Source of the DNA: Sphingosinicella sp.
GTDB lineage: Bacteria; Pseudomonadota; Alphaproteobacteria; Sphingomonadales; Sphingomonadaceae
Assembly: GCA_013816585.1 (NCBI GenBank)
Contig: JACDEE010000001.1
Coordinates: forward strand, 325,001-389,000
DNA length: 64,000 nt
Direction of reading: 5' to 3'
Below, piece by piece: positions 19,682-29,585 of this stretch. Position 1 is the first letter of the stretch, and every line of letters starts with the position of its first letter. Position numbers and translations under genes: made by a program. The notes beneath the pieces were generated by a model that searched no databases, had not been told where the DNA came from, and was given only the letters and a program-made list of their open reading frames with translations.

Positions 19682-20607
19682 AGACGCTCGTTTGGGTCGA
19701 ACATGAAGAAGGTCAGCTGAAGGACGCGACGCTTTCCGCCGTCACCGCGGCATCCAAGCTGGGCGAAGTTCACCTATTGGTAGCCGGCCAGAATGTCGGC
19801 GACGTGGGTGCCCAGGCGGCAAAAATCGCTGGTGTCGGCAAGGTCCATGTCGCGGACGACGCGGCTTTTGCCCATGGCCTCGCGGAAAATGTCGCGCCCT
19901 TGATCGCCGGCCTGATGGACCATCATGACGCGTTCCTCGCGCCATCGACTACCACGGGCAAGAATATCGCACCGCGCGTGGCGGCCCTGCTGGATGTGAT
20001 GCAGATTTCCGACATCCTTTCGGTCGAGAGCGATGACACCTTCACGCGACCGATCTACGCCGGCAACGCTATCGCGACGGTCAAGTCGTCGGATTCGAAG
20101 AAGGTGATCACGGTCCGCGGCACGGCCTTCGAAAAGGCCGCCGCCGAGGGCGGTTCGGCGCAGGTCGAAGCCGTGAGCGGGACCGGCGACAAAGGTCTTT
20201 CCAGTTTCGTCGGGCAGGAAGTCGCGCATAGCGAGCGGCCGGAGCTGACTAGCGCCAACATCATCGTATCGGGCGGGCGGGCGCTTGGATCGTCGGAGCA
20301 ATTCCACGCTTTGATCGACCCGCTGGCGGACAAATTGGGCGCCGCCGTCGGCGCCTCGCGCGCGGCGGTGGATGCGGGCTATGCGCCCAACGATTATCAG
20401 GTCGGCCAGACCGGCAAGATCGTAGCACCCGGGATCTACATCGCGATCGGCATTTCCGGTGCGATCCAGCATCTGGCGGGCATGAAGGATTCCAAGGTGA
20501 TCGTGGCGATCAACAAGGATGAAGACGCCCCGATCTTCCAGGTGGCGGACATCGGCCTGGTCGGCGACCTGTTCAAGATCGTGCCCGAACTGACCGAGAA
20601 GCTTTAA
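19678..20607 (+). CDS. etfA: Electron transfer flavoprotein alpha subunit
   Basis: [50 protein letters not shown] overlap with etfB. Confidence 0.97.
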   Translation: MKTLVWVEHEEGQLKDATLSAVTAASKLGEVHLLVAGQNVGDVGAQAAKIAGVGKVHVADDAAFAHGLAENVAPLIAGLMDHHDAFLAPSTTTGKNIAPRVAALLDVMQISDILSVESDDTFTRPIYAGNAIATVKSSDSKKVITVRGTAFEKAAAEGGSAQVEAVSGTGDKGLSSFVGQEVAHSERPELTSANIIVSGGRALGSSEQFHALIDPLADKLGAAVGASRAAVDAGYAPNDYQVGQTGKIVAPGIYIAIGISGAIQHLAGMKDSKVIVAINKDEDAPIFQVADIGLVGDLFKIVPELTEKL

Positions 20608-20611
20608 GGTA

Positions 20612-21904
20612 TCAGCGGCCGATCAGGTCGCTGGGAAGCGTAGGTTCCGACAATATGCGTTCGAAGGCGGCCCATCGCTCCTGCGGCGAGGCGCCGGCCC
20701 CTTCGACATGGTTGCGGACCATGTCCTGGCCCAGGCCGTAATTGATTACATAGCTTCGATATTGGTCGGTAAAATCGATCGACTGGCGGGCGCGGGCTTC
20801 CGACACCAGCTGATATTTGCGGGTGAGTTCGATCGCCTGCGGCCGGGTGATGCGGCCGTCGAGATAATCCCGGGCAATGGTGAAACGCGCTCCGGAAAGT
20901 TCGCGCATCGCGTCCAGCAGGACCAGATATTCGTCCGCCTCGGCGGTCGAAAGGTTCGCCAACGGATAAAGAACGGCCTTTTCATAGGCCAGCCGTTCGT
21001 GCCCCGGAAAGGCTAGATCGATCCCATAATTGGCCGATCCTTCGGCGATCAGGGATTGCGGCGAGTAAAGCGGGTACACGGTATATTCGATCCAGCCGCG
21101 CTCCTTCGCCAATTTCTGTTCCAGCAGCATGTTATAGGCGTGATGGCCCGGATAGCCTTCGTGGCAGCCCAGATCGACCGCGCGGCTGACCCGGATCGGC
21201 AAATCGGTGTTGATCTGGATGAGGCTGGTCGCATCGCCTTTATACCAATTATAGCCCGACCAGCTTTTGCCGGTGACGAATTCCATCGTGAAATTCTCGG
21301 GGCTCGGCAGCGCGATATGCTGGACCGTACGGCGCTTGCATTCAGCGATGGCCGCATCGAATACTGGTTTCAGCCGATCCTTTGGAATGATGAAGCGGTT
21401 CTGGAAGGCATCGACCCGGTCGGCCAGCGCGCCCTGGCCCGGCACCAGGTGATCGATCCGTGCCAATATGGGGTCGTAGGCGGTAAACGGCTTCAATTCG
21501 GGACGAACGCCGAACAGGCCTTCCGCCTCGTCCGCGAAGCTCAATCTCTCTCCGCCGAGCAACCTCAGCCGTGTCTGTGCCGCCTTCAATTGGGACAGGA
21601 GGAATATCTTGCGTACCTGTTCGCGCGCGTCGCGCGAGACGTCGATCGCGCGGGCGCGCGAGACCAGGCTGGCAGCCTCGTTGGCGAGTTCGTCCACCGA
21701 TCGCGGCGCGCTTTTGGCGGCTGCCTGCCATTCGGCGGGGCCGTAATAAGCATCGATATAGCCGGGCTCCCGCTCGCCTATCTCAAGCTGCATCTGCACA
21801 TAATCGGCGGCGACCTCATCAAGGCCGTCGCCCATCAAATTGGGCGAGACACAGGCCGTCAGCAACAAGGCGGCGCCGATCGCGATCAGCCGTTTAACGA
21901 GCAT
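20612..21904 (-). CDS. DUF885 family lipoprotein (putative metallopeptidase-like)
   Basis: Lipoprotein signal MLVKRLIAIGAALLLTAC; CHEGYPGHHAYNMLLEQ and EGSANYGIDLAFP motifs. Confidence 0.8.
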   Translation of the reverse strand: MLVKRLIAIGAALLLTACVSPNLMGDGLDEVAADYVQMQLEIGEREPGYIDAYYGPAEWQAAAKSAPRSVDELANEAASLVSRARAIDVSRDAREQVRKIFLLSQLKAAQTRLRLLGGERLSFADEAEGLFGVRPELKPFTAYDPILARIDHLVPGQGALADRVDAFQNRFIIPKDRLKPVFDAAIAECKRRTVQHIALPSPENFTMEFVTGKSWSGYNWYKGDATSLIQINTDLPIRVSRAVDLGCHEGYPGHHAYNMLLEQKLAKERGWIEYTVYPLYSPQSLIAEGSANYGIDLAFPGHERLAYEKAVLYPLANLSTAEADEYLVLLDAMRELSGARFTIARDYLDGRITRPQAIELTRKYQLVSEARARQSIDFTDQYRSYVINYGLGQDMVRNHVEGAGASPQERWAAFERILSEPTLPSDLIGR

Positions 21905-21905
21905 G

Positions 21906-23165
21906 TTATATTCTCTCCACATCGCCATCGGCCAGGATCTCGGCCCGTTGCAATTCTTCCTCTTCATGCTGAGATTCCAGCGGCGGGGCAATGCGCAGGA
22001 TCGCATATCCGGCGAGCGCCGAGGCAATCGAACCCAGCAGCACCCCCAATTTGGCCTCCTCCACCCATTCGGGGTTGGCCGGGAAAGCGAGCGCGCCGAT
22101 GAACAGGCTCATCGTGAAGCCGATGCCGCAGAGCAAGGAGACGCCGTAAATCTGGAGCCAGGTGGCGCCGCGCAGCCGGACGGCGAGCCCGAATTTCACC
22201 GCCAGATAGATAGCGCCGAAAATTCCGATCTGTTTGCCGATGAACAATCCCGCGGCGATCCCGAGCGGGAGTGGTGCGAAGAATTGGGCTGCGCCGATCC
22301 CTTCCAGGGTAACCCCGGCATTGGCGAAGCCGAACAGCGGAATGATGAGAAACCCGACCCAGGGGGAGAGTGCATGCTCGAGCCGGTGAAGCGGCGAATC
22401 CGGGGCATCCGGCGCGCCGGGGGTTTTTACCACGGGAATGACGAGTGCGGCGAGCACCCCGGCCACCGTCGCGTGCACGCCCGAAAGCAGGATTGCATAC
22501 CATAAGAAGGCGGCGCCGATCAGATAGACGGGCAGCGACCGCACGCCCCGCCTGTTGAGGCCGAACAAGAGAATCAGGATGGCGGCAGCGGCCGCGAGCG
22601 CGAGGAGGTCGATGTCGGCGGTATAGACCAGGGCGATGATCGCCACGGCGCCCATGTCGTCGACGATCGCGACCGTGGTCAGAAAGAGTTTCAGCGAAGT
22701 TGGCGCGCGCGAACCGAGCAGGGCCAGAACGCCAATGGCAAAGGCTATGTCGGTTGCCGCCGGTATCGCCCAGCCATTGGCCAGGCCAGGATCGGACCCA
22801 GCAGCAATCAGGTAAATGAAGGCCGGCGCGGCCATTCCCGCGGCGGCGGCAATGAAGGGAAGGCGCCGCTGCTTCGCGGTGACCAGCCGGCCGTCGACCA
22901 GCTCGCGCTTGATCTCCAGCCCGACCAGCAGGAAGAAAATCGCCATCAGCCCATCGTTGATCCACAAATGGGCGGTCATCGGCCCGATCCGCGGCGAGAG
23001 CGTCCCGCCAATCTCGGCATGAAGCCAATGATGATAGAGTTGGTGAAGCGGGCTGTTGGCGACGATCAGCGCCAATGCGGCGGCGCCCATCAGCAGGATG
23101 CCGCCCGCGGCTTCGCTGTTCAGGAGATGTCGGAGGGCGGAATCGGGTCGGGAGCTGGGTAACAT
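21906..23165 (-). CDS. nhaA: Na+/H+ antiporter NhaA
   Basis: AAGGILLMGAAALALIVANSP, FFLLVGLEIKREL, PAATDIAFAIGVLALLG, TVAIVDDMGAVAIIAL. Confidence 0.96.
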   Translation of the reverse strand: MLPSSRPDSALRHLLNSEAAGGILLMGAAALALIVANSPLHQLYHHWLHAEIGGTLSPRIGPMTAHLWINDGLMAIFFLLVGLEIKRELVDGRLVTAKQRRLPFIAAAAGMAAPAFIYLIAAGSDPGLANGWAIPAATDIAFAIGVLALLGSRAPTSLKLFLTTVAIVDDMGAVAIIALVYTADIDLLALAAAAAILILLFGLNRRGVRSLPVYLIGAAFLWYAILLSGVHATVAGVLAALVIPVVKTPGAPDAPDSPLHRLEHALSPWVGFLIIPLFGFANAGVTLEGIGAAQFFAPLPLGIAAGLFIGKQIGIFGAIYLAVKFGLAVRLRGATWLQIYGVSLLCGIGFTMSLFIGALAFPANPEWVEEAKLGVLLGSIASALAGYAILRIAPPLESQHEEEELQRAEILADGDVERI

Positions 23166-23226
23166 CCGGCTTGGTTTAGCGCCTGGCGCGCCAGGCGCAA
23201 ATCGCGCCGAGCGCCGGCTTTAGCGC

Positions 23227-23415
23227 TCAGGCGTTGTTGGCCATCATCGCGGTCAGGAAATATCCGAGGATGGCGACCGGTCCCAGCAGGAAAAGGGTCA
23301 GTGCGACCGCGATCAGGCGGACCCCCATGACGTCCATTCCAGTCCAGTTGGCGAACCCGGCGCAGACGCCGAGGATCTTTCCATTGCTTTTATCGGGTGC
23401 GTAGCGGCTGTTCAT
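23227..23415 (-). CDS. PspC domain-containing protein
   Basis: DKSNGKILGVCAGFANWTGMDVMGVRLIAVALTLFLLGPVAILGYFL; Met at 23415. Confidence 0.85.
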   Translation of the reverse strand: MNSRYAPDKSNGKILGVCAGFANWTGMDVMGVRLIAVALTLFLLGPVAILGYFLTAMMANNA

Positions 23416-23453
23416 GATCGATGTCCGAAATAAGGAGGGTGGAGGCCCGGCGA

Positions 23454-23567
23454 TCAGATGAACTGACCGACGGGACCTACGGCTGCGGAAACGAAGATCG
23501 TGCTGGCGACGAGAGCGCCGACGATGGAGACTGCGAACTGCTGCAGATTGGCGAAATTGAAGGTCAT
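23454..23567 (-). CDS. Small hydrophobic protein (37 aa), absent from the supplied ORF track
   Basis: Reading 23567->23454 on the minus strand gives MTFNFANLQQFAVSIVGALVASTIFVSAAVGPVGQFI*; sits upstream of and co-directional with the PspC gene. Confidence 0.6.
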   Translation of the reverse strand: MTFNFANLQQFAVSIVGALVASTIFVSAAVGPVGQFI

Positions 23568-23803
23568 TTTCTTGTTCCCTGAATTCGCCCCGGTTCATTC
23601 CGGGGTATGCCAGGGAGGTCTGCACGGCACGTGCCAAGTCCAGAAAATGTTGGAAAACCGTTGATTTTGGGCTGGCCGACTTAGCCAGGCACTACAGGGT
23701 CTGGCGGGAAATGCTAAGGTTCGGCGGGCATATTGGGATTCTGCGCCAACTTGAAGCTAGACGGTGGCGCACCTAATTCGATTCCAACGGAAAGAGGAAA
23801 GAA

Positions 23804-24082
23804 ATGGCTGAGGAAATGCTTTGTCCGGTCGACCGGACTCCTTTGGTGATGAGCGAGCGGCAGAATATCGAGATCGATTATTGTCCCACATGCCGCGGTG
23901 TCTGGCTCGACCGCGGCGAGCTCGACAAGATCATCGAGGGGAGCGAGGGCAGCAGTGCCGCCCAGGCCGCGCCCGAACGTCCCCGCGCCGATCATTCCAA
24001 CCCCTTCGGCGGCTATAGCCACGATCAGCGCCAGCCTTACAAAAAGCGCAAGAAGAGCTTCCTGGAAGAGATTTTCGACTGA
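23804..24082 (+). CDS. TFIIB-type zinc-finger domain protein
   Basis: MLCPVDRTPLVMSERQNIEIDYCPTCRGVWLDRGELDKII. Confidence 0.85.
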   Translation: MAEEMLCPVDRTPLVMSERQNIEIDYCPTCRGVWLDRGELDKIIEGSEGSSAAQAAPERPRADHSNPFGGYSHDQRQPYKKRKKSFLEEIFD

Positions 24083-24086
24083 TCCG

Positions 24087-24527
24087 ATGCCCGGGCGCCC
24101 GCTATTCACCATCGGCTATGAGGGCAAGACCATGGCCGAGTTCCTGGAAGAGCTCGAGGCGGTCAGGGTCGAGCGGGTGATCGATGTCCGCGCGGTGGCC
24201 GCCTCGCGCCGGCCCGGCTTCTCCAAGACCGCGCTCTCTGGCGCGCTTCGGGAAAAGGGCATCGACTATCTGCATCTAAGGTCGCTGGGAACGCCGGCGG
24301 CCGGGCGTCAGGCGGCGCGCCAGGGCCGCGTGGCAGAAATGCGCGACATCTATGCGGAGCAACTGGAAACTCCGGAGGCGGAGCTTGCCCTGGAGCAGGC
24401 CCTCGACGCCGCGACCGAGAAATTATCGGCCCTGCTTTGCTATGAGGCCGATGCTCCGGACTGCCACCGGTCGATGCTCGCGGATCGAATGGTTGGGAGA
24501 TTGAAATTCGAAATAGGCGATCTTTAA
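24087..24527 (+). CDS. DUF488 family protein
   Basis: LFTIGYEGKTMAEFLEEL, VIDVRAVAASRRPGFSK, LLCYEADAPDCHRSMLAD; ATG at 24087. Confidence 0.88.
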   Translation: MPGRPLFTIGYEGKTMAEFLEELEAVRVERVIDVRAVAASRRPGFSKTALSGALREKGIDYLHLRSLGTPAAGRQAARQGRVAEMRDIYAEQLETPEAELALEQALDAATEKLSALLCYEADAPDCHRSMLADRMVGRLKFEIGDL

Positions 24528-24540
24528 AAGGTCGCCAGGG

Positions 24541-25314
24541 TCAGCGGGGCCGCCGTTCCAGATACAGATAATGGTCGCTGAATTCCCCGGTCCGCTGCAA
24601 TTGATTCCAGTCCTGGATCACCACTTCATTGTTGCGGAAGCTCATCAGGCCCATTTCGCGCAATTGCTTCAACATCCGATTGACGTGCACCGCGGTCAGC
24701 CCTGAGGCATCGGCAATGTCGGCCTGGGTGATCGGTAGCCGGTAGGAAAAGCCGTCTGTAAGCCCGACCACGTTCAGCCGCACATAGAGTTCGCAGAAAA
24801 GATGCGAGATCCGCGACAGCGCCGATCTCCGCCCGACCGACAATATGCGTTCACGGTGGATCGCCGCGTCGAGCAAGGTCGAAAACCAGAGCATTCGCGC
24901 CAGATGCGGATGCTTTTCAGTAATGTCGCGGATCTTGTCATGCGGCGTCATCACCAGCCGGACGGGGGTCATCGATCCCACATTATGTTCCAGCTGCTTC
25001 AGCAGGAACGAATGCAGATCGAGGAAGTCGCCCGGGACATGAAGCTCCATCAACTGACGCTGGCCGTCGCTCAAATCCTTGTAGCGGCAGACAAAGCCTT
25101 CGACGAGCAGGGTGCATTCGCTGACGGTCACGCCCGCCTTCACGATCACCTTTGCCCGGGGCAATTCCTTGATCTCGCCGATAGAATCGCGGAGAATCTG
25201 CTCCTCTTCTTCCGAAAGAACGTCACGCGCCCTAAGCTTCAGGAGCAGCTCATGGAGCGGATCGCTCCCCGAGACCGTGTCCTTATTCGCCAAGGGGCCG
25301 GTCAACTTGGCCAT
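24541..25314 (-). CDS. Crp/Fnr family transcriptional regulator
   Basis: cNMP-binding-like N-terminal domain and PITQADIADASGLTAVHVNRMLKQLRE HTH. Confidence 0.88.
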   Translation of the reverse strand: MAKLTGPLANKDTVSGSDPLHELLLKLRARDVLSEEEEQILRDSIGEIKELPRAKVIVKAGVTVSECTLLVEGFVCRYKDLSDGQRQLMELHVPGDFLDLHSFLLKQLEHNVGSMTPVRLVMTPHDKIRDITEKHPHLARMLWFSTLLDAAIHRERILSVGRRSALSRISHLFCELYVRLNVVGLTDGFSYRLPITQADIADASGLTAVHVNRMLKQLREMGLMSFRNNEVVIQDWNQLQRTGEFSDHYLYLERRPR

Positions 25315-25642
25315 CCGGCCTCACCCCGGCCGCGGCCAGTTCGGCCTCGATTCTGCCCGACAGCCATAAGGCCCACATTTTGAAATCGGCCAGCAGGGAC
25401 CAACGCGGGTAGGTGAAGGTTGCCGGTCGATTATGTTCGATCGCGGCATGGCTCGCCCAGGCAAAGCCATAGCCCGCGACCGGCATGGCGAGCAGCAGCC
25501 AGAGATTGCCGGTCAGGAAGGCGACGACCGCCAGGAAGATCACCAGGCTGGTACCCGCATAATGGAAAGCGCGCGTCCGCGGCCGGGCATGCTCGCGCAG
25601 ATAGAAAGGCCAGAATTCCGCGAAGCTTTTATGCTTCCGCAT
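25283..25642 (-). CDS. DUF962/Mpo1-like membrane protein
   Basis: SFAEFWPFYLREHARPRTRAFHYAGT and FAWASHAAIEHNRPATF motifs. Confidence 0.83.
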   Translation of the reverse strand: MRKHKSFAEFWPFYLREHARPRTRAFHYAGTSLVIFLAVVAFLTGNLWLLLAMPVAGYGFAWASHAAIEHNRPATFTYPRWSLLADFKMWALWLSGRIEAELAAAGVRPDGQVDRPLGE

Positions 25643-26072
25643 CTATGCCATTTCCTTCCGAAACGACTTCATCGTCATCGACGCGATTCTTGATCAGATG
25701 GTTGGCAAGGAACCCGGCAATCAGCGGCAGGATGAGCGCCACGGCCTGCATCCATCCCGGCATCGGAAGCATCAGCACATTGACCAGCATATAGGCTTCG
25801 GTCAGCGCCGCGATCGTCCAGGCGGCCCACGGCCGGCCAATAATATGCTTTGCGACCAACGCGCCGACCAGACCGCCCCCGGCCCAGGAGACCACCCCAA
25901 GCAATTGGGCATTGGTGCCGAGCGACGAATAGGCGTCCCTGATGCCATCGACGCTGGACATGTCGACGGAGACGGGCGCGGGCGGGATCACGAGTCCGCC
26001 AATGAAGGCGATCAGCATCGCCGCCGCTATCGCGGCTACCAATCCCGCAACTATCCCCAGAAATCCGCGCAT
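25629..26072 (-). CDS. Hypothetical membrane protein
   Basis: 147-aa ORF with several TM segments; overlaps the DUF962 gene. Confidence 0.65.
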   Translation of the reverse strand: MRGFLGIVAGLVAAIAAAMLIAFIGGLVIPPAPVSVDMSSVDGIRDAYSSLGTNAQLLGVVSWAGGGLVGALVAKHIIGRPWAAWTIAALTEAYMLVNVLMLPMPGWMQAVALILPLIAGFLANHLIKNRVDDDEVVSEGNGIDAEA

Positions 26073-26138
26073 TTTCGTCTCCCCCTCATTGGCCCGAAGC
26101 GGCGCCTATAGCATGAATTGCCGCCATATATAGCATGG

Positions 26139-27002
26139 CTAGCTGCCCACGATCGTGCCTCCATTGGGGTGCAGCACCTGTCCGGACATGTAGCTTGAAT
26201 CCTCGCAAGCCAGGAACAGGAAGCTGGGCGCCACTTCATTGGGCTGTCCTGGCCTTCCCATCGGCGTATTCTTTCCGAATTCGGGAATCTTTTCGGGTGG
26301 CTGCCCGCCAAAGGGATTGAGCGGAGTCCAGATCGGGCCGGGCGCCACGGCGTTGACCCTGATGCCCTTGGCCACCAGACTTTCCGAAAGCGATCGGGTG
26401 AAGGCGGTGATGGCCCCCTTGGTCGACGAATAATCGAGCAATATGTCGGCCCCTTTATACATGGTGACCGAGGTGCAATTGACGATTGCGGCGCCCTTTT
26501 TCAAATGCGGGCGCGCGGCCTGCGTCATGAAGAACATTCCAAAGATATTGGTCTGGAAAGTGCGCTTGAGCTGTTCTTCGCTGATGTCGGTAATGTCCTC
26601 GTCCGGATGCTGTTCCCCGGCATTATTGACCAGGATATCGAGGCGGCCGAACGTGTCGATCATCTCGGCCACCGCGCGTTCGCAAAAAGCCTTGTCACCC
26701 ACGTCGCCGGCGATGGTGAGGGCCCGGCGGCCTTCCTTCTCGACTATCTCCTTCGTTTTGGCGGCGTCATCATGTTCGCACAAATAGAGGATCGCGATAT
26801 CGGCGCCCTCGCGGGCGTAGAGTGCGGCGACGGCCCGGCCGATGCCGCTATCGGCGCCGGTAATAAGGGCAATTTTGTCCTTCAGCCGCCCGGAGCCCGG
26901 ATAGATTGGGTGCCAGTCGGGCTTTGGCTCCAATTGGCTTTCATGACCGGGAAGCGCGTCCTCGTGGATCATGTCGACGGTTTCGGTGTCGTCCATCATC
27001 AC
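26139..27002 (-). CDS. SDR family oxidoreductase (YghA-like)
   Basis: KIALITGADSGIGRAVAALYAREGADIAI, LVNNAGEQ, YSSTKGAITAFTRSL. Confidence 0.92.
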   Translation of the reverse strand: MMMDDTETVDMIHEDALPGHESQLEPKPDWHPIYPGSGRLKDKIALITGADSGIGRAVAALYAREGADIAILYLCEHDDAAKTKEIVEKEGRRALTIAGDVGDKAFCERAVAEMIDTFGRLDILVNNAGEQHPDEDITDISEEQLKRTFQTNIFGMFFMTQAARPHLKKGAAIVNCTSVTMYKGADILLDYSSTKGAITAFTRSLSESLVAKGIRVNAVAPGPIWTPLNPFGGQPPEKIPEFGKNTPMGRPGQPNEVAPSFLFLACEDSSYMSGQVLHPNGGTIVGS

Positions 27003-27217
27003 TCCTTGGCCCCGACCCCTGCACCTTCCTCACCAAAGGCTTCGATCGTGGATTGGTCCTGCCGATCCCGGTCGGGTGCCTTTTCCGCCGGACTTTTGCC
27101 GTCGGGCCCGAGCCGGTCCGAGTTGCGGCTTCCGTCGCGGGGATCATCCGACATCTCGTTATTCTGATTCTGGGTGAGCTGGGTGGAATCGGGGTTGTGC
27201 AGGTTCTGCTTGCCCAT
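26999..27217 (-). CDS. Hypothetical small hydrophilic protein
   Basis: 72-aa ORF overlapping the SDR gene by 4 nt; rich in N/D/K/R, stress-protein-like composition. Confidence 0.6.
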   Translation of the reverse strand: MGKQNLHNPDSTQLTQNQNNEMSDDPRDGSRNSDRLGPDGKSPAEKAPDRDRQDQSTIEAFGEEGAGVGAKE

Positions 27218-27265
27218 TTTGCTTCTCCTTTAAATTTTCGGACGCCGGAGCGATCTTGCAAACAG

Positions 27266-27291
27266 AACTATTCCAGTCAGTTGGCAGTTCC
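27266..27291 (-). promoter_or_regulatory. EcfG-like (general stress response) promoter candidate
   Basis: On the minus strand: GGAAC-N17-AGTT, about 50 nt upstream of the start at 27217; one mismatch from the GGAAC-N16/17-CGTT consensus. Confidence 0.5.
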
Positions 27292-27435
27292 CCGCCGATC
27301 GCCGCCCGCCAGCCTTCGCCTCCGTTAGTCTCCCGTTCATCTTCTGTGCGCTCTTACCTGCTACAAGCGTTGCAGCATTGCTGCTGTACATCAGTACGAC
27401 AGCGATGCAGGAGAAGCGTGGATGGGGAGAAGATT

Positions 27436-29553
27436 ATGATGCGCCGGGCCGGCACGATACAGCGTGCTGACAGCAAGACATTCTGGATGGCCTCGGCCGG
27501 GCTACTGGCGCTTATGGCGTCTCCCGCGTCGGCGCAGGAAACCGGGGACGCGCCGCCGCCGGTACCGACCCTTCCCGCGGCCGTCGAAGGCGCAAAAAGC
27601 TACACTCCGGCCGATTTCGCCCGCTTCGCGCCTAAAACGGCCCGCGACATGCTAGCTCAGGTTCCGGGTTTCATCATCCGGCAGGCCGACGAGGAGCGCC
27701 GCGGCCTGGGTCAGGCCTCCGGCAATGTCCTGATCAACGGGGAGCGTTTTTCAGGCAAGTCGAACGATGTGCTGACCGAGCTCAGCCGCATCCCCGCAAC
27801 CGACGTCGTCAGGATCGATATCGTCGACGGAGCCACGCTCAACGTGCCGGGACTTTCCGGCCAGGTCGCCAACATCCTGGTCACCGCGCAGAAGAAAATG
27901 AGCGGGCAATTCGTGTGGCGACCCGAAGCAAGGCTGAAAAGACTGCCGCCACGGATGACCAACGGCCAGGCATCGCTCAGCGGATCATCGGGCAATTTCG
28001 ATTATACGATCGGATTCTCCAACGACAGCCGGGTGAACGGCAATGCAGGCCCGGAAATCGTGACCAACGGTGCCGGCACGATCATCGATCGCCGGGAGGA
28101 ACAGCTCGACGTGTTCCAGGAACAGCCCAAGATCAGCCTTGGCCTCAAGCATAAAAGCGATTCCGGAGCCGTGGCCAATTTGAACGCGGCCTATCAGATC
28201 TTCAACCTCGACGCCGACGAATTCTCCTATCGCAGCGGCCCCGGCCAGCCCGACCGCACGCGGCTTTTCCACGAGCAGGAGCGCGAATGGAATTACGAGC
28301 TGGGCGGCGATTATGAATTCGGGCTCGGCGGCGGGAGATTGAAGCTGATCGGCCTCAGGAAGTTCGAACACAGCCCCTATAGCCAGCAGATCGTCACTCG
28401 TTTCGCCGATGGCCGCCCCAATGTCGGCGACCGGTTCGAACAGACAGCGGACGAGACCGAGAGTATCGCTCGCGCCGAATATGGCTGGAAATCCGGGCCT
28501 GCCGACTGGCAGGTGGCTGTGGAGGGTGCCTATAACGTGCTCGACGTCGACAGCTCGTTGGCACGGTTGACCAATGAAGGCCTGTTCCAGCCGGTCGCGC
28601 TCGACAATGCCGTATCGACGGTGGATGAAAAGAGGGCGGAGGTTGCGGTCAGCTACGGACGTCCGCTGAGCCCAACGCTGACCCTGCAATCATCCCTTGG
28701 CGGCGAATATTCGAAGCTCAGCCAGTCCGGCGAATTCGGCAAGACCCGCATCTTCTACCGGCCCAAGGGCTTCGTGTCGCTGGCCTGGAAGGCCTCGCCC
28801 AAACTCGACCTCAGCGCCAAGATCGAGCGCGAAGTGGGCCAGCTCAATTTCTTCGATTTCGTAGCCTTCGTGAATGTCGGCGGTGGCTTCGGCAATGCCG
28901 GCAACCCGGAGCTGGTTCCGACGCAAAGCTGGAACGGCCAGGTCGAGGCGACCCGCAATCTCGGAGTCTATGGGACCGCGACCGCGCGCCTCTACGGGAA
29001 ATTATACGAGGACATCGTGGATGTGATTCCGATCGGGGAGAACGGCCAGGCGCCGGGCAATCTCGACAAGGCGACGATGTACGGGTTCTTCTGGTCCAGC
29101 ACGCTCAATCTTGACCCGTTCGGCGTGAAGGGGGCGAAGATCGATGCCGAGATGGATTTCCAGAAGAGCCGGATCGAGGATCAGCTAACCGGCGAATTCC
29201 GCCAGATCAACAACCGCCGATATCGGTACATTTCACTCAACTTTCGCCACGACATTCCGAAGACGGACTGGGCCTATGGCGCTTATTACGAGGAATTCGA
29301 GCAAGCCTGGGGCTATCGGCTCGACATCAAGGAACGGCCCTTCAACTCACCCGGGAGCGTGGGCATGTTCGTCGAGCACAAGAATTTGCTGGGCCTGACG
29401 GTCAAGGCGCGGGTCGACAATCTATTGGGTACGCAGGAGCAGTTCACGCGAACCTTCTATGATGGCCGCCGAACCAATCCTGTGTTGTTCAGCGAGTTCA
29501 GGGACCGGAATTACGGCCCCATATTGGGCCTGGAAATAAGCGGGAAATTCTAG
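27436..29553 (+). CDS. TonB-dependent receptor-like outer-membrane protein
   Basis: Plug-like segment (ARDMLAQVPGFIIRQ...GNVLINGERFSGKSND), long beta-rich domain, C-terminal Phe (LGLEISGKF); likely Met at 27436 with signal peptide. Confidence 0.83.
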   Translation: MMRRAGTIQRADSKTFWMASAGLLALMASPASAQETGDAPPPVPTLPAAVEGAKSYTPADFARFAPKTARDMLAQVPGFIIRQADEERRGLGQASGNVLINGERFSGKSNDVLTELSRIPATDVVRIDIVDGATLNVPGLSGQVANILVTAQKKMSGQFVWRPEARLKRLPPRMTNGQASLSGSSGNFDYTIGFSNDSRVNGNAGPEIVTNGAGTIIDRREEQLDVFQEQPKISLGLKHKSDSGAVANLNAAYQIFNLDADEFSYRSGPGQPDRTRLFHEQEREWNYELGGDYEFGLGGGRLKLIGLRKFEHSPYSQQIVTRFADGRPNVGDRFEQTADETESIARAEYGWKSGPADWQVAVEGAYNVLDVDSSLARLTNEGLFQPVALDNAVSTVDEKRAEVAVSYGRPLSPTLTLQSSLGGEYSKLSQSGEFGKTRIFYRPKGFVSLAWKASPKLDLSAKIEREVGQLNFFDFVAFVNVGGGFGNAGNPELVPTQSWNGQVEATRNLGVYGTATARLYGKLYEDIVDVIPIGENGQAPGNLDKATMYGFFWSSTLNLDPFGVKGAKIDAEMDFQKSRIEDQLTGEFRQINNRRYRYISLNFRHDIPKTDWAYGAYYEEFEQAWGYRLDIKERPFNSPGSVGMFVEHKNLLGLTVKARVDNLLGTQEQFTRTFYDGRRTNPVLFSEFRDRNYGPILGLEISGKF

Positions 29554-29585
29554 AGGCGGCTCGTTTTTACGGGCGAGGGTAGAGC

